Source: Sphingomonas melonis
Lineage (GTDB): Bacteria; Pseudomonadota; Alphaproteobacteria; Sphingomonadales; Sphingomonadaceae
DNA length: 64,000 bases
Reading direction: 5' to 3'
Assembly (NCBI RefSeq): GCF_013409985.1
Contig: NZ_JACCBY010000002.1
Span: 744,001 to 808,000 of the forward strand
In this document: positions 54,235 to 62,933 of the stretch, piece by piece
Position numbering within the stretch: position 1 is the first letter of the stretch
Layout: every line of letters starts with the position of its first letter
Position numbers and translations under genes: made by a program
Notes under the pieces: generated by a model
Database searches by the model: none
What the model saw: the letters and a program-made list of their open reading frames with translations, nothing else
Told to the model about the DNA's origin: nothing

Positions 54235-56450
54235 AGTTTGATCAGCCCGCCGGCCAGAACCCGATCGACCAGCTCAAGGTCATCGGCAAGCCCACCGATC
54301 GCATCGACGGCAAGTTCAAGACGACCGGCACCGCGCCCTACGCCTATGAGCGTCACGACGTCGCCCCGAACGCCGCTTACGGCTACGTCCTCGGTGCGGG
54401 CATCGCCAAGGGGCGGATCGCCGCGATGGATCTCGCCGCCGCCAAGGCCGCGCCCGGCGTGCTGACGATCGTCACCGCCGACACCGCAGGGCCGCTCGGC
54501 AAGGGCGACATGAACACCGCCAAGCTGCTCGGCGGACCCGCGGTGGACCATTATCACCAGGCGATCGCGCTCGTCGTCGCCGAGACGTTCGAACAGGCAC
54601 GCGCCGCCGCGGCGCTGATCCGCGTCGATTATGCGCGTGAGAAGGGCCGGTTCGACCTCGACACCGCGCTCAAGACCGCGCCGCTGAAGGGCGACAGCAG
54701 TGGCGAGGGCAGCTCCGCGCCCCCCGTTGACCGCGTCGGCAATTTCGAAAAGGCGTTCGCCGCCGCGCCGGTCCAGCTCGACGCCGTCTACGAGACGCCC
54801 GACCAGAGCCACGCGATGATGGAGCCGCATGCCAGCATCGCGCGCTGGGAGGGCGAGAAGCTGACGCTGTGGACGTCGAACCAGATGATCGCCTGGGGCA
54901 AGGGCGACGTCGCCAAGACGCTCGGCATCCCCAAGGACAATGTCCGCCTGATCTCGCCCTATATCGGTGGCGGTTTCGGCGGCAAGCTGTTCGTCCGCTC
55001 TGATGCGGTGCTGGCGGCGCTGGGTGCCAGGCAGGCAGGCCGGCCGGTCAAGGTCGCGTTGCAGCGCCCGCTGATGATCAACAACACCACGCATCGCCCG
55101 GCGACGCGCCAGCGTATCCGCCTCGGCGCCGGCAAGGATGGCAGGATCACCGCGATCGCGCATGAGAGCGGGTCGGGCGATCTGCCCGGCGGCGGTCCCG
55201 AGACCGCGGTGTCGCAGACCAAATTGCTGTATGCGGGCGCCAATCGGCTGATCTCGATGCGGCTCGCCGTGCTCGACCTGCCCGAAGGCAATGCGATGCG
55301 CGCGCCGGGCGAGGCGCCCGGTCTCATGGCGCTCGAGGTCGCGATGGACGAAATGGCGGAGAAGCTGAACATGGACCCCGTCCAGTTCCGCATCGTCAAC
55401 GACACCCAGGTCGATCCCGAGAAGCCCGAGCGCAAATTCTCGCAGCGCCAGCTCGTCGAATGCCTGCGCATGGGCGCCGACAAATTCGGCTGGTCGCAGC
55501 GTCAGGCGAAGCCGCGTTCGGTCCGCGACGGCCGCTGGCTCGTCGGCATGGGCGTCGCGAGCGGCTTCCGCAACAATATCACGATGAAGTCGGGCGCGCG
55601 CGTCGGCATCGACAAGAAGGGCATGGTCACCGTCGCCACCGACATGACCGACATCGGCACCGGCAGCTATACGATTATCGCGCAGACCGCCGCCGAGGTG
55701 ATGGGCGTGCCGCTGGAGAAGGTGAACGTGCTGCTCGGCGACAGCAGCTTCCCGGTCGCCGCCGGTTCGGGCGGCCAATGGGGCGCCAACAGCTCGACCG
55801 CGGGCGTCTATGCCGCCTGCATGAAGCTGCGCGAGACGGTGGCGCAGACGCTCGGCTTCAACTCCGCCGACGTCGAATTCGCCGACGGCAAGGTCCGCTC
55901 GGGCAACCGCAGCGTGCCGCTGGCGCAGGCGGCGGGCGAGGCCGGCCTCTCCGCCGAGGATACGATCGAGTTCGGAGACCTCGCCAAGAAGGCGCAGCAA
56001 TCGACCTTCGCAGGCCATTTCGTCGAGGTCGGCGTCGACGCCTATACCGGCGAGATTCGCATCCGGCGCATGCTCGCGGTGTGCGCGGCGGGGCGCATCC
56101 TCAACCCCAAGTCGGCGCGCAGCCAGGTGATCGGCGCGATGACGATGGGCGTCGGCGCGGCGCTGATGGAGGAACTGGCGGTCGACAAGCGCTTCGGCTT
56201 CTTCGTCAACCACGACCTCGCCACCTATGAGGTGCCGGTCCATGCCGACATCCCGCATCAGGAGGTGATCTTCCTCGACGAGGTCGATCCGATGTCGTCG
56301 CCGATGAAGGCCAAGGGCGTCGGCGAGCTCGGCCTGTGCGGCGTCGGCGCGGCGATCGCCAATGCGATCTACAACGCCAGCGGCGTGCGCATCCGCGAAT
56401 ATCCGATCACGCTCGACAAGGTCATCGCCGGCAACGCGATGATCGCCTGA
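54231..56450 (+). CDS. paoC: Aldehyde oxidoreductase molybdenum-binding subunit (PaoC-type)
   Basis: This 739-residue catalytic subunit binds molybdopterin cytosine dinucleotide. Motifs seen are [58 protein letters not shown] and [18 protein letters not shown], with the catalytic Glu in the last one near residue 695. The N-terminus [23 protein letters not shown] matches PaoC. No signal peptide is present, as expected if it is carried out with PaoA. No XdhC-like maturation gene (PaoD) follows. Confidence 0.94.
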   Translation: MKFDQPAGQNPIDQLKVIGKPTDRIDGKFKTTGTAPYAYERHDVAPNAAYGYVLGAGIAKGRIAAMDLAAAKAAPGVLTIVTADTAGPLGKGDMNTAKLLGGPAVDHYHQAIALVVAETFEQARAAAALIRVDYAREKGRFDLDTALKTAPLKGDSSGEGSSAPPVDRVGNFEKAFAAAPVQLDAVYETPDQSHAMMEPHASIARWEGEKLTLWTSNQMIAWGKGDVAKTLGIPKDNVRLISPYIGGGFGGKLFVRSDAVLAALGARQAGRPVKVALQRPLMINNTTHRPATRQRIRLGAGKDGRITAIAHESGSGDLPGGGPETAVSQTKLLYAGANRLISMRLAVLDLPEGNAMRAPGEAPGLMALEVAMDEMAEKLNMDPVQFRIVNDTQVDPEKPERKFSQRQLVECLRMGADKFGWSQRQAKPRSVRDGRWLVGMGVASGFRNNITMKSGARVGIDKKGMVTVATDMTDIGTGSYTIIAQTAAEVMGVPLEKVNVLLGDSSFPVAAGSGGQWGANSSTAGVYAACMKLRETVAQTLGFNSADVEFADGKVRSGNRSVPLAQAAGEAGLSAEDTIEFGDLAKKAQQSTFAGHFVEVGVDAYTGEIRIRRMLAVCAAGRILNPKSARSQVIGAMTMGVGAALMEELAVDKRFGFFVNHDLATYEVPVHADIPHQEVIFLDEVDPMSSPMKAKGVGELGLCGVGAAIANAIYNASGVRIREYPITLDKVIAGNAMIA

Positions 56451-56456
56451 TTGCGC

Positions 56457-56483
56457 GTCCCCCCTTCCGCCGGGAGGGGGGAC
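56457..56483. terminator. Bidirectional terminator hairpin after paoC
   Basis: GTCCCCCCT (56457-56465) pairs perfectly with AGGGGGGAC (56475-56483). It lies in the 38-base gap between the convergent paoC and lipoprotein genes. Confidence 0.65.
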
Positions 56484-56488
56484 AGCGC

Positions 56489-56905
56489 CTACCGGTCCCG
56501 CGCCACCGTCACCGCGGCGACATGCAGCGGATAGTCGCGGTCATCCTCCGCCATCCACACCTTGCCCGCGCGATCGGTGAGGTAGAAGCGGCAATAGATG
56601 CTGCGATCGTCCGCGAAGCGCAGGCACACGCGATCCGGCGTCACCCGATAGCGGCCCTTCGAATCCGGCTTGTCGTTGTAGCGCAGCGTATAGCCGTCGC
56701 CGGCCGCGGCGAACCGCTCGACCGGCGGCACGGCGCCCTCGCGCGTCTGCACGCTGCCACGCACCAGCTTCTCCAGCGCCGTGCCGCGGACCAGCGTCAT
56801 CTGCTCGGCGCCGCGGATCGGCACCGGCAGCCGCGGGGCGGGCGCCTCGGGCGCGGAGGGCGAGCAGGCGCCGAGCATCATCGCCGCCATCATGATCCGC
56901 TTCAT
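56489..56905 (-). CDS. Putative lipoprotein, uncharacterised
   Basis: This 138-residue protein has a short lipoprotein signal, MKRIMMAAMMLGAC. The lipobox LGAC puts the lipidated Cys at residue 14. The rest is unrecognised: SVQTREGAVPPVERFAAAGDGYTLRYNDKPDSKGRYRVTPDRVCLRF, then IYCRFYLTDRAGKVWMAEDDRDYPLHVAAV. Two further Cys may pair. It is preceded by family B repeat copy 2 and converges on paoC. No function is suggested. Confidence 0.75.
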   Translation of the reverse strand: MKRIMMAAMMLGACSPSAPEAPAPRLPVPIRGAEQMTLVRGTALEKLVRGSVQTREGAVPPVERFAAAGDGYTLRYNDKPDSKGRYRVTPDRVCLRFADDRSIYCRFYLTDRAGKVWMAEDDRDYPLHVAAVTVARDR

Positions 56906-56934
56906 CGTTCCGTCCCTCGTCCCACGCCCCCACC

Positions 56935-57124
56935 CTAGGCCGGATCGACAGCCAAGCCCCGAAGAAAATTCCTCCCCCGCCAGGGGGAGGTGGCATGCCG
57001 AAGGCATGACGGAGGGGGAGGACACGCAACCGAGGACGTCACTTACCTCCCCCTCCGTCACGCCCTTCGGGCGCGCCACCTCCCCCTGGCGGGGGAGGAA
57101 TTGGACTGAACGTCGATCCGGCCC
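56935..57124. repeat. Family B long palindromic repeat, copy 2
   Basis: The arms TCCTCCCCCGCCAGGGGGAG and CTCCCCCTGGCGGGGGAGGA enclose GGTGGCATGCCGAAGGCATG-type and GTCACGCCCTTCGGGCGCG-type sub-hairpins. Edges carry CTAGGCCGGATCGAC and GTCGATCCGGCC as an outer inverted repeat. It matches copy 1 (10784-10970) in design and sequence. Confidence 0.88.
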
Positions 57125-57273
57125 GGCACGGCCGACGCAGCGCGAACCGCGCCCACGCGCCACCGTCCCCGGAACGAGGCCGGGGGTGACGGGAGGGTGG
57201 ACAAACACCTCCTCGCACGTCCACGCCAACCACCACGGGAACCGCAAACCGCGCCCGAACGCTCAGCACAGCG

Positions 57274-58638
57274 ATGACCGAAACGACCCTGCTGTGGCTG
57301 CGCCAGGACCTGCGCCTTCACGACCAGCCCGCCCTCGTCGCCGCCGCGCATGCCGGCCCCGTGATCCCCGTCTACATCCTCGACGACGACGCGCCGGGCA
57401 AATGGGCGATCGGCGGAGCGCAACGCTGGTGGCTCCATCACAGCCTCGCCGCCCTTGGGGAAGACCTTGCCGCAAAGGGCAGCCGCCTGATCCTGCGACG
57501 CGGCGATGCGGTCACCATCCTGCGGCAGCTGATGGATGACACCGGCGCGACCCGCATCCACGCGATCTGCCATTACGAACCGTGGTGGCGACGCCAGGAG
57601 GAGGCGCTCGGCGACACGCTGGAGTTGCACGACGGCAACCGCCTGTCGCGCGTCGAGGACATCACCACCGGCGCCGGCACGCCGTTCCGCGTGTTCTCGT
57701 CCTTCTGGCGCGCGCTGCAGGCGCAGCTGCCGCCCGAAGAGCCCCTGCCCGCGCCCGACACCATCCCCGCCCCCGATCGATGGCCGAAGAGCGACGCGCT
57801 CACCAACTGGCGGCTCCTGCCGACCAAGCCCGACTGGTCGACCGCCTTCGGAACCGACTGGACGCCCGGCGAGGCCGCCGCGCTCGCCAAGGCGCAGGAC
57901 TTTCCCGACGAGGTCGCCGCCTACGACCGCCGCCGCAACCTGCCGTCGGAAGACGGCACCTCCCGTCTTTCGCCGCACCTCCACCACGGCGAGATCTCGC
58001 CGCGGACCGTCTATCACGCGCTCGGCCATGGCGCCGAGGCGGCGGCGTTCCTGCGCGAACTCGCCTGGCGCGACTTCACCGCGGGCGTGCTGCTGGCGCT
58101 GCCCGATTACGGCAGCGTCAACGGCCGCCACAAATATGATGCGCTGCCCTGGCGCGACGACGCCGATGCCCGGCGCGACCTGAAAGCCTGGCAGCAGGGC
58201 CGCACCGGCTATCCCATTGTCGACGCAGGCATGCGGCAGCTCTGGCGATCGGGCTGGATGCACAATCGCGTGCGGATGATCACCGCCAGCTTCCTCGTCA
58301 AACACCTGCTGATCGACTGGCGCGCGGGCGAGCGCTGGTTCTGGGACTGTCTGGTCGATGCCGATTACGGCAACAATTCGGTCAACTGGCAGTGGATCGC
58401 CGGCACCGGGGTCGACGCCAACATGTTCGGCCGGATCATGGCGCCGCTCGGCCAGTCCGAGAAGTTCGACGCCGCCGACTATATTCGCGATTGGGTACCG
58501 GAACTCGCCGACCTGTCGGACGCGACGATCCACGATCCCGACGCGCACGGCGTCCGCCCGGCCGCCTACCCCGCCAAGATCATCGGCCACCGCGAAGGCC
58601 GCGAACGCGCGCTCGCCGCGGCGCGGACGTTGAAGTGA
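57274..58638 (+). CDS. phr: Deoxyribodipyrimidine photolyase (CPD-type)
   Basis: This 454-residue flavoprotein repairs UV lesions with blue light. The N-terminal alpha/beta domain begins LLWLRQDLRLHDQPALVAA. The FAD-binding helical domain has GTGYPIVDAGMRQLWRSGWMHNRVRMITASFLVKHLLIDWRAGERWFWDCLVDADYGNNSVNWQWIAGTGVDANMFGR. Asn in GNNSVNWQW and the Trp chain are consistent with an active photolyase, although cryptochrome-like function cannot be excluded. The start lies just after family B sequence, and no cofactor gene adjoins it. Confidence 0.94.
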   Translation: MTETTLLWLRQDLRLHDQPALVAAAHAGPVIPVYILDDDAPGKWAIGGAQRWWLHHSLAALGEDLAAKGSRLILRRGDAVTILRQLMDDTGATRIHAICHYEPWWRRQEEALGDTLELHDGNRLSRVEDITTGAGTPFRVFSSFWRALQAQLPPEEPLPAPDTIPAPDRWPKSDALTNWRLLPTKPDWSTAFGTDWTPGEAAALAKAQDFPDEVAAYDRRRNLPSEDGTSRLSPHLHHGEISPRTVYHALGHGAEAAAFLRELAWRDFTAGVLLALPDYGSVNGRHKYDALPWRDDADARRDLKAWQQGRTGYPIVDAGMRQLWRSGWMHNRVRMITASFLVKHLLIDWRAGERWFWDCLVDADYGNNSVNWQWIAGTGVDANMFGRIMAPLGQSEKFDAADYIRDWVPELADLSDATIHDPDAHGVRPAAYPAKIIGHREGRERALAAARTLK

Positions 58639-58912
58639 AGGACTGACCGGCATCGAAGGTACGTGTCTCCTACGCCGCGACAGCCATTCCCGATGTACCA
58701 AGCAAATTGGCGACTTCTGAAAACAAACCGCTTCGCCCGACGTATAATGGATACGATCGACGGGATTGTGCTGTTGATCTGGCCTGCACCACCCGAGATT
58801 TGCCAATCAAGCATAATGAACAGATTACACACCTTCAAAGTATTGGCGGCGTAACCTCTTATTAGCCGCATCCCGTCACCGATCACATGCCATCACGTTG
58901 AAGGAGAGGCAT

Positions 58913-59194
58913 GTGAAGCTGCATTTATTCGTCGGTGCGTTGCTGTGCGGGACAATCGTCGTATCCGCATCGGCCCAATCTTCGCATTCAGTGCGGGGCT
59001 ACACCCGAAAGGACGGGACCTATGTCGCGCCTCATCGCGCGACCAATCCGAATGGGACGTTATCCGATAACTGGTCCACCAAGGGGAACGTCAATCCCGA
59101 TACTGGCAAGCCCGGGACGGTCGATCCGTATCGCGCGCCCTCCTGGTCAGGCGCGTCCACTGGCGCCGAGGCTCGCAAGAGGAGCGCATTTTAA
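58913..59194 (+). CDS. Small secreted protein with GYTRKDGTYV motif
   Basis: This 93-residue protein has a signal peptide (LHLFVGALLCGTIVVSASAQ). The mature part is short and polar: VRGYTRKDGTYVAPHRATNPNGTLSDNWSTKGNVNPDTGKPGTVDP. This motif recurs in small exported or phage-related proteins of proteobacteria, whose function is unknown. The start GTG 58913 follows AAGGAGAGG and gives a clean signal peptide; a TTG five codons earlier is in frame. The stop overlaps the next ATG (TAATG), so the two small secreted proteins are coupled. Confidence 0.78.
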   Translation: MKLHLFVGALLCGTIVVSASAQSSHSVRGYTRKDGTYVAPHRATNPNGTLSDNWSTKGNVNPDTGKPGTVDPYRAPSWSGASTGAEARKRSAF

Positions 59195-59478
59195 TGCGCC
59201 GCGTTCCAGCCTTCATGGCGGCGGCCATTGCGATGCTCGCCATTGCAGCCCCGGCCGATGCCCGCGGCAGCCTCAGCGATGCGCAGATCAAGCAGCGCAT
59301 CATCAAACAGTCGATCGCGGCATATCCAGGCTCCTGCGCCTGTCCGTACAATTCTGCACGGAACGGATCGAGCTGCGGCGGCCGCAGTGCGTGGAGCCGC
59401 GGCGGCGGCTATGCGCCTTTGTGCTATGCGAAGGACGTTGATTTGGCGCAAGTCCGCGCTTGGAAACAGGCGAACTGA
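59194..59478 (+). CDS. Small secreted Cys-rich protein
   Basis: This 94-residue protein has a signal peptide (AAAIAMLAIAAPADA). The mature part GSLSDAQIKQRIIKQSIAAYPGSCACPYNSARNGSSCGGRSAWSRGGGYAPLCYAKDV has four Cys in a CxC...C...C pattern, suggesting two disulfides. Similar proteins are found near the GYTRKDGTYV family. No function is known. It overlaps the upstream gene by one base. No other gene in the strand continues the unit. Confidence 0.78.
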   Translation: MRRVPAFMAAAIAMLAIAAPADARGSLSDAQIKQRIIKQSIAAYPGSCACPYNSARNGSSCGGRSAWSRGGGYAPLCYAKDVDLAQVRAWKQAN

Positions 59479-59640
59479 TCGCGCGATGCCGGGCCGTCCG
59501 CCCGGCATCGTCACCCTCCCGCGTCGAACGGATGTCAGGCGGATTGTGGCAACCGCCTGCACGTCCTGAACTGCATCAAATATCCCCTGCATCCTTCAAT
59601 CCTGCCGCCCCTGTCCCTATATCGTCTTCAGCGAAGGCCC

Positions 59641-61245
59641 ATGCAGACGACCCGGCCACGCACGCCGGAGAGGCCCGTCAGTGTAGAAAGCCCCGCCCCT
59701 CGCATGCACCTCCATCTCCCCGCCGTCCTTGATCCGCGCCTCTATCTCAGGCCGCGGCGGCGCGGGATTGCTTCGGTCAATGCCGAGGTCCGCGACGGCA
59801 TCGTGCCCGCCGGCGATGCGATCGCCCAGACCAGCGATCATGCCGGCGGTGCCGAACCCACCCGCAACTACCGCACCGTCGCGCTGATCATCGCCACCGC
59901 GATGTTCATGGAGAATCTCGACGCCACGGTGCTCGCCACCGCCCTGCCGACGATGGCGCGCGACTTCGGCGTGCGCGCGCCCGAGATGAGCATCGCGCTC
60001 ACCTCGTATCTGCTCGCGCTGGCGATGTTCATCCCCGCCTCGGGCACGATGGCGGACCGGTTCGGCGCGCGCCGCGTGTTCCGCGCCGCGATCGGCCTGT
60101 TCGTCGTCGGCAGCCTCGCCTGCGGCCTGTCGCCGAGCCTGGAGATGATGGTCGTCGCGCGCTTCGTACAGGGTATCGGCGGCGCGATGATGATGCCGGT
60201 CGGGCGACTGGTGCTGCTGCGCTCGGTCGCCAAGCGCGACATGGTCTCGGCGATGTCGTGGCTCATCATGCCCGCGCTGATCGGGCCGATCGTCGGTCCG
60301 CCGGTCGGCGGGCTGATCGTCACCTATCTCGACTGGCGCTGGATCTTCTGGCTCAATCTGCCGATCGGCATCGCCGGCATCATCCTGGTCGGCCGCTTCA
60401 TCGCCGACGTGCGCGAGGACACGCCGCACCGGTTCGATCCAATCGGCTTCCTGCTGTCGGGGGCTGCGCTCGGCTGCCTCTTGTTCGGGTTCGAGATGGC
60501 GAGCCGCCCCGGCGAGGGCCCGCTCGCCGCGACTTTGGTCGCGATCGGCGCGCTGTTCGGCTTCGCTTATTGGCGCCACGCGCGGCGCACCGAACATCCG
60601 ATCCTCGATCTGTCGCTGATGCGCATCCCGACCTTCCGCCTCTCGGTGCTCGGCGGCTCGCTGGCGCGGATCACGCAGGGCGCGCAGCCGTTCCTGCTGC
60701 CGCTGATGATGCAGCTCGCCTTCGGCCTCACCGCCGCGCAGAGCGGCGCGATGACCGTCGCCTCGGCGATCGGCTCGTTCGGGATGAAGGGGGTCGCGCG
60801 CCGCATCCTCAAGCGGTTCGGCTTCCGCAACAGCCTGATCGTGATGGGCGCGGCGGGCAGCGCCGCTTATGCCTGCTGCGGCCTGTTCAACCCGTCGTGG
60901 CCGCTGCCCGCGGTGTTCGCGGTGCTGGTCGTCTCGGGCTTCCTGATGTCGTTCCAGTTCACCGCCTACAACACCATCGCCTATGACGAGATCGCCAAGG
61001 ACCGGATGAGCGCGGCGACCAGCTTCTATTCGACGTTCCAGCAGCTGATGCTGTCGCTCGGCATCTGCATCGGCGCGACCGCGCTGCACGTGTCGATGCT
61101 GTTGCGTGGCGAGGACGGCGTGACCTTCCCCGACTTCACCTTCGCCTTCTGGACGGTGACGGCGATCTCGCTGACCGCGATCGTCGTCAACGCCAAGTTC
61201 GATCCCCAGGCCGGCGCCGAACTCAGCGGGCGGACGAAGGGCTGA
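59641..61245 (+). CDS. MFS exporter of the DHA2 family
   Basis: This 534-residue multi-pass transporter resembles EmrB/QacA drug exporters. The conserved VARFVQGIGGAMMMPVGRLVLLRS, GPPVGGLIVTYLDWRWIFWLNLPIGI and GTMADRFGARRVF motifs identify the family, and about 14 helices follow. The first 75 residues, before the first helix NYRTVALIIATAMFMENLDATV, are basic and not typical. The true start may be further in, for instance at the ATG of MHLHLPAVLDP. The substrate is unknown. A strong terminator follows. Confidence 0.9.
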   Translation: MQTTRPRTPERPVSVESPAPRMHLHLPAVLDPRLYLRPRRRGIASVNAEVRDGIVPAGDAIAQTSDHAGGAEPTRNYRTVALIIATAMFMENLDATVLATALPTMARDFGVRAPEMSIALTSYLLALAMFIPASGTMADRFGARRVFRAAIGLFVVGSLACGLSPSLEMMVVARFVQGIGGAMMMPVGRLVLLRSVAKRDMVSAMSWLIMPALIGPIVGPPVGGLIVTYLDWRWIFWLNLPIGIAGIILVGRFIADVREDTPHRFDPIGFLLSGAALGCLLFGFEMASRPGEGPLAATLVAIGALFGFAYWRHARRTEHPILDLSLMRIPTFRLSVLGGSLARITQGAQPFLLPLMMQLAFGLTAAQSGAMTVASAIGSFGMKGVARRILKRFGFRNSLIVMGAAGSAAYACCGLFNPSWPLPAVFAVLVVSGFLMSFQFTAYNTIAYDEIAKDRMSAATSFYSTFQQLMLSLGICIGATALHVSMLLRGEDGVTFPDFTFAFWTVTAISLTAIVVNAKFDPQAGAELSGRTKG

Positions 61246-61262
61246 CCTGCCCCCGACGTACG

Positions 61263-61298
61263 AACGACCCGGAGCGGTCCGCACCGCTCCGGGTCGTT
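61263..61298 (+). terminator. Strong intrinsic terminator after the MFS gene
   Basis: AACGACCCGGAGCGGT (61263-61278) pairs perfectly with ACCGCTCCGGGTCGTT (61283-61298) over a four-base loop. The arm ends in TT, and AT follows. The perfect 16-bp stem makes it the longest perfect hairpin in the window. Confidence 0.85.
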
Positions 61299-61380
61299 AT
61301 CACCCAGATACACGGGTGAAAGCTTAATTGGGATCGACGTTCATCCCCTCAGGGCACGGCGATGCCTATGGCCGAGGTGG

Positions 61381-61417
61381 TGAGGCGGTGAGGCGGTGAG
61401 GCGGTGAGGCGGTGAGG
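61381..61417. repeat. Tandem repeat of TGAGGCGG
   Basis: The 8-base unit TGAGGCGG is repeated four times perfectly from 61381, followed by a partial unit TGAGG. The array ends exactly where the conserved left flank of family A copy 7 (GGTGAGGTTCGATCG) begins. Confidence 0.9.
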
Positions 61418-61441
61418 TTCGATCGCTTTCCTCATCAGACC

Positions 61442-61549
61442 CGTCACCCCGGACTTGTTCCGGGGTCCACCCATCCGCAAGGCAATGGTGCCGAATCAAG
61501 CCCCTCTCCAAGCCGCAGAGTGGACCCCGGAACAAGTCCGGGGTGACGG
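61442..61549. repeat. Family A paired palindromic repeat, copy 7
   Basis: Intact inward-facing ACCCCGGA/TCCGGGGT hairpins with loops CTTGT and ACAAG. The centre has CCGCAAGGCAATGG and AGCCGCAGAG. Flanks are shared with copy 6. Confidence 0.9.
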
Positions 61550-61641
61550 GGTGGGAAAGGCGACCGGCTCGAACACACGTTCCGAAGCGATGGCCCACCC
61601 AGAGGGAGGAGTCCTCCCCAGGCTCCGATCGCCGATCCGCC

Positions 61642-61860
61642 CTAGCGCTGCTTCGCCGCCGCCTTCTGCGCGCGGGCCTGCTTGGCATAATGGTGGTGCA
61701 TCGCGACGCAGCCCGCGGCCGCGCCGAGGACCGCATGGCCCTTGCCGACATAATGGCCGGCGACGCCGCCGGCGGCGGCACCGCGGATACAGCCCTTGGC
61801 GAGCGCCGGCTGCGCGCCGACCAGGGCGGTCGCGGCGGCGAGGAACATCAGCGTCTTCAT
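61642..61860 (-). CDS. Small exported glycine-zipper-like protein
   Basis: This 72-residue protein has a signal peptide (LMFLAAATALVGAQPALA). The mature part, KGCIRGAAAGGVAGHYVGKGHAVLGAAAGCVAMHHHYAKQ, has glycine-zipper spacing (GAAAGGVAG) and two Cys. The tail is basic (ARAQKAAAKQ). Its length and repeats suggest a small outer-envelope or periplasmic protein, but no family is certain. Confidence 0.72.
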   Translation of the reverse strand: MKTLMFLAAATALVGAQPALAKGCIRGAAAGGVAGHYVGKGHAVLGAAAGCVAMHHHYAKQARAQKAAAKQR

Positions 61861-61941
61861 GGCTCACTCCTGTAACGAAACCGTGCTGCGACAAGCGGTG
61901 GCGGACGCGTCATGTTCCATGAATTCGGCGTCATGCCGCCG

Positions 61942-62835
61942 TCACTCTTCCCAGCGCGCCGGGTCGATCGTCCCGTGCAGGAAGGCGACGAAGGCGCCGA
62001 CCGCGGCCGACACCATCGGGCTGCGCAGGTGGACCGCGAAGATGCCGACCTCCGCCGATCCCTCCCAATCGGGCAGCACCCGCACCAGCCTACCGTCGCG
62101 CAGCGCATCGCCGACATCCCACAGCGACCGCAGCGCGATCCCCACCCCGCCGAGCGCGAGTTCGCGCACCATCTCGCTCGAATTGGTGCGCACATGGCTG
62201 ACGTGGTCGATGGCTACGTTTCGGCTGCCGGCGGCGAGCCGCCACGGCATCTGCCCGTCGGCGGCGAGCAGGCGATGGCGGGCGAGATCGCGGATCGTCG
62301 CCGGCTGGCCATGGTCGGCCAGATAGGCGGGCGCCGCGCACAGGATACGCCGGCTCTCGCCGAGCCGATGCGCGACCAGCGCGTCGGGCACCGCACGCGC
62401 GATGCGGATCGCGCAATCGACGCGCTCGCCGAGCAGGTCTACGAAGCGATCGCTGAGGTCGAAGCGCAGGTCGACCGCAGGATAAGCGGCGAGGAACGCG
62501 CCCAGGTGCGGCGCGACGTGCAGCCGCCCAAACGAGGTCGGTGCCGATACGCGCAGCGGCCCCGCCGGTGCGTCGCGCGCGCCGGTCACCCGCGCCTCCG
62601 CCGCCCCCAGCGCGGCGACCACCTCGGCCAGATCGTCGCGGAACCGCGCCCCGGCCTCGGTCAGCACCAGCCGGCGCGTCGTCCGGTGCACGAGCGACAC
62701 GCCCAGCCGGTTCTCCAGCCGCTGCAACCGCTTGGACACCATCGCCGGCGAGATGCCGAGGCCGCGCGCCGCCGCCGACAGGCTGCCGCCATCGGCCACC
62801 GCGACGAACAAGGCATAATCGGGATCGAACGCCAT
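61942..62835 (-). CDS. LysR family transcriptional regulator
   Basis: This 297-residue regulator has an N-terminal winged-helix domain, DYALFVAVADGGSLSAAARGLGISPAMVSKRLQRLENRLGVSLVHRTTRRLVLTEAG, with recognition helix SPAMVSKRLQRLE. A C-terminal LysR-substrate (periplasmic-binding-like) domain follows. It is divergent from glcB across 98 bases, the standard arrangement for LysR controlling its neighbour. Control of malate synthase is therefore likely but not shown. The effector is unknown. Confidence 0.93.
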   Translation of the reverse strand: MAFDPDYALFVAVADGGSLSAAARGLGISPAMVSKRLQRLENRLGVSLVHRTTRRLVLTEAGARFRDDLAEVVAALGAAEARVTGARDAPAGPLRVSAPTSFGRLHVAPHLGAFLAAYPAVDLRFDLSDRFVDLLGERVDCAIRIARAVPDALVAHRLGESRRILCAAPAYLADHGQPATIRDLARHRLLAADGQMPWRLAAGSRNVAIDHVSHVRTNSSEMVRELALGGVGIALRSLWDVGDALRDGRLVRVLPDWEGSAEVGIFAVHLRSPMVSAAVGAFVAFLHGTIDPARWEE

Positions 62836-62933
62836 TCGTTCCTCAGGCGATAAAGTGCTTCAACATCTTCATGGCTAGCGAACGGCTGGCGGCCGGTCTA
62901 GCCTCACCGCCTCTGCGAGAGGATCGAGAAGTT

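Larger units (their letters stand above)
61246..61641. other. 396-bp intergenic region with terminator, tandem repeat and family A repeat
   Basis: It holds a strong bidirectional terminator (61263-61298), an 8-base tandem repeat at 61381-61417, and family A copy 7 (61442-61549). Nothing protein-like is visible. It lies between the convergent MFS gene and the small secreted protein gene. Confidence 0.7.

Noticed and set aside
53991..56258. 755-codon open frame antisense to paoC
   Set aside because: Long antisense frames are expected in GC-rich codon-biased genes. The translation is Arg/Asp/His/Ala-rich without domains, and the opposite strand has complete Mo-enzyme motifs.
58663..58854. 63-codon plus-strand frame between phr and the small secreted proteins
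   Set aside because: It has no ribosome-binding site, no domain, and a plausible-looking frame on the other strand too. It is more likely an AT-richer spacer.
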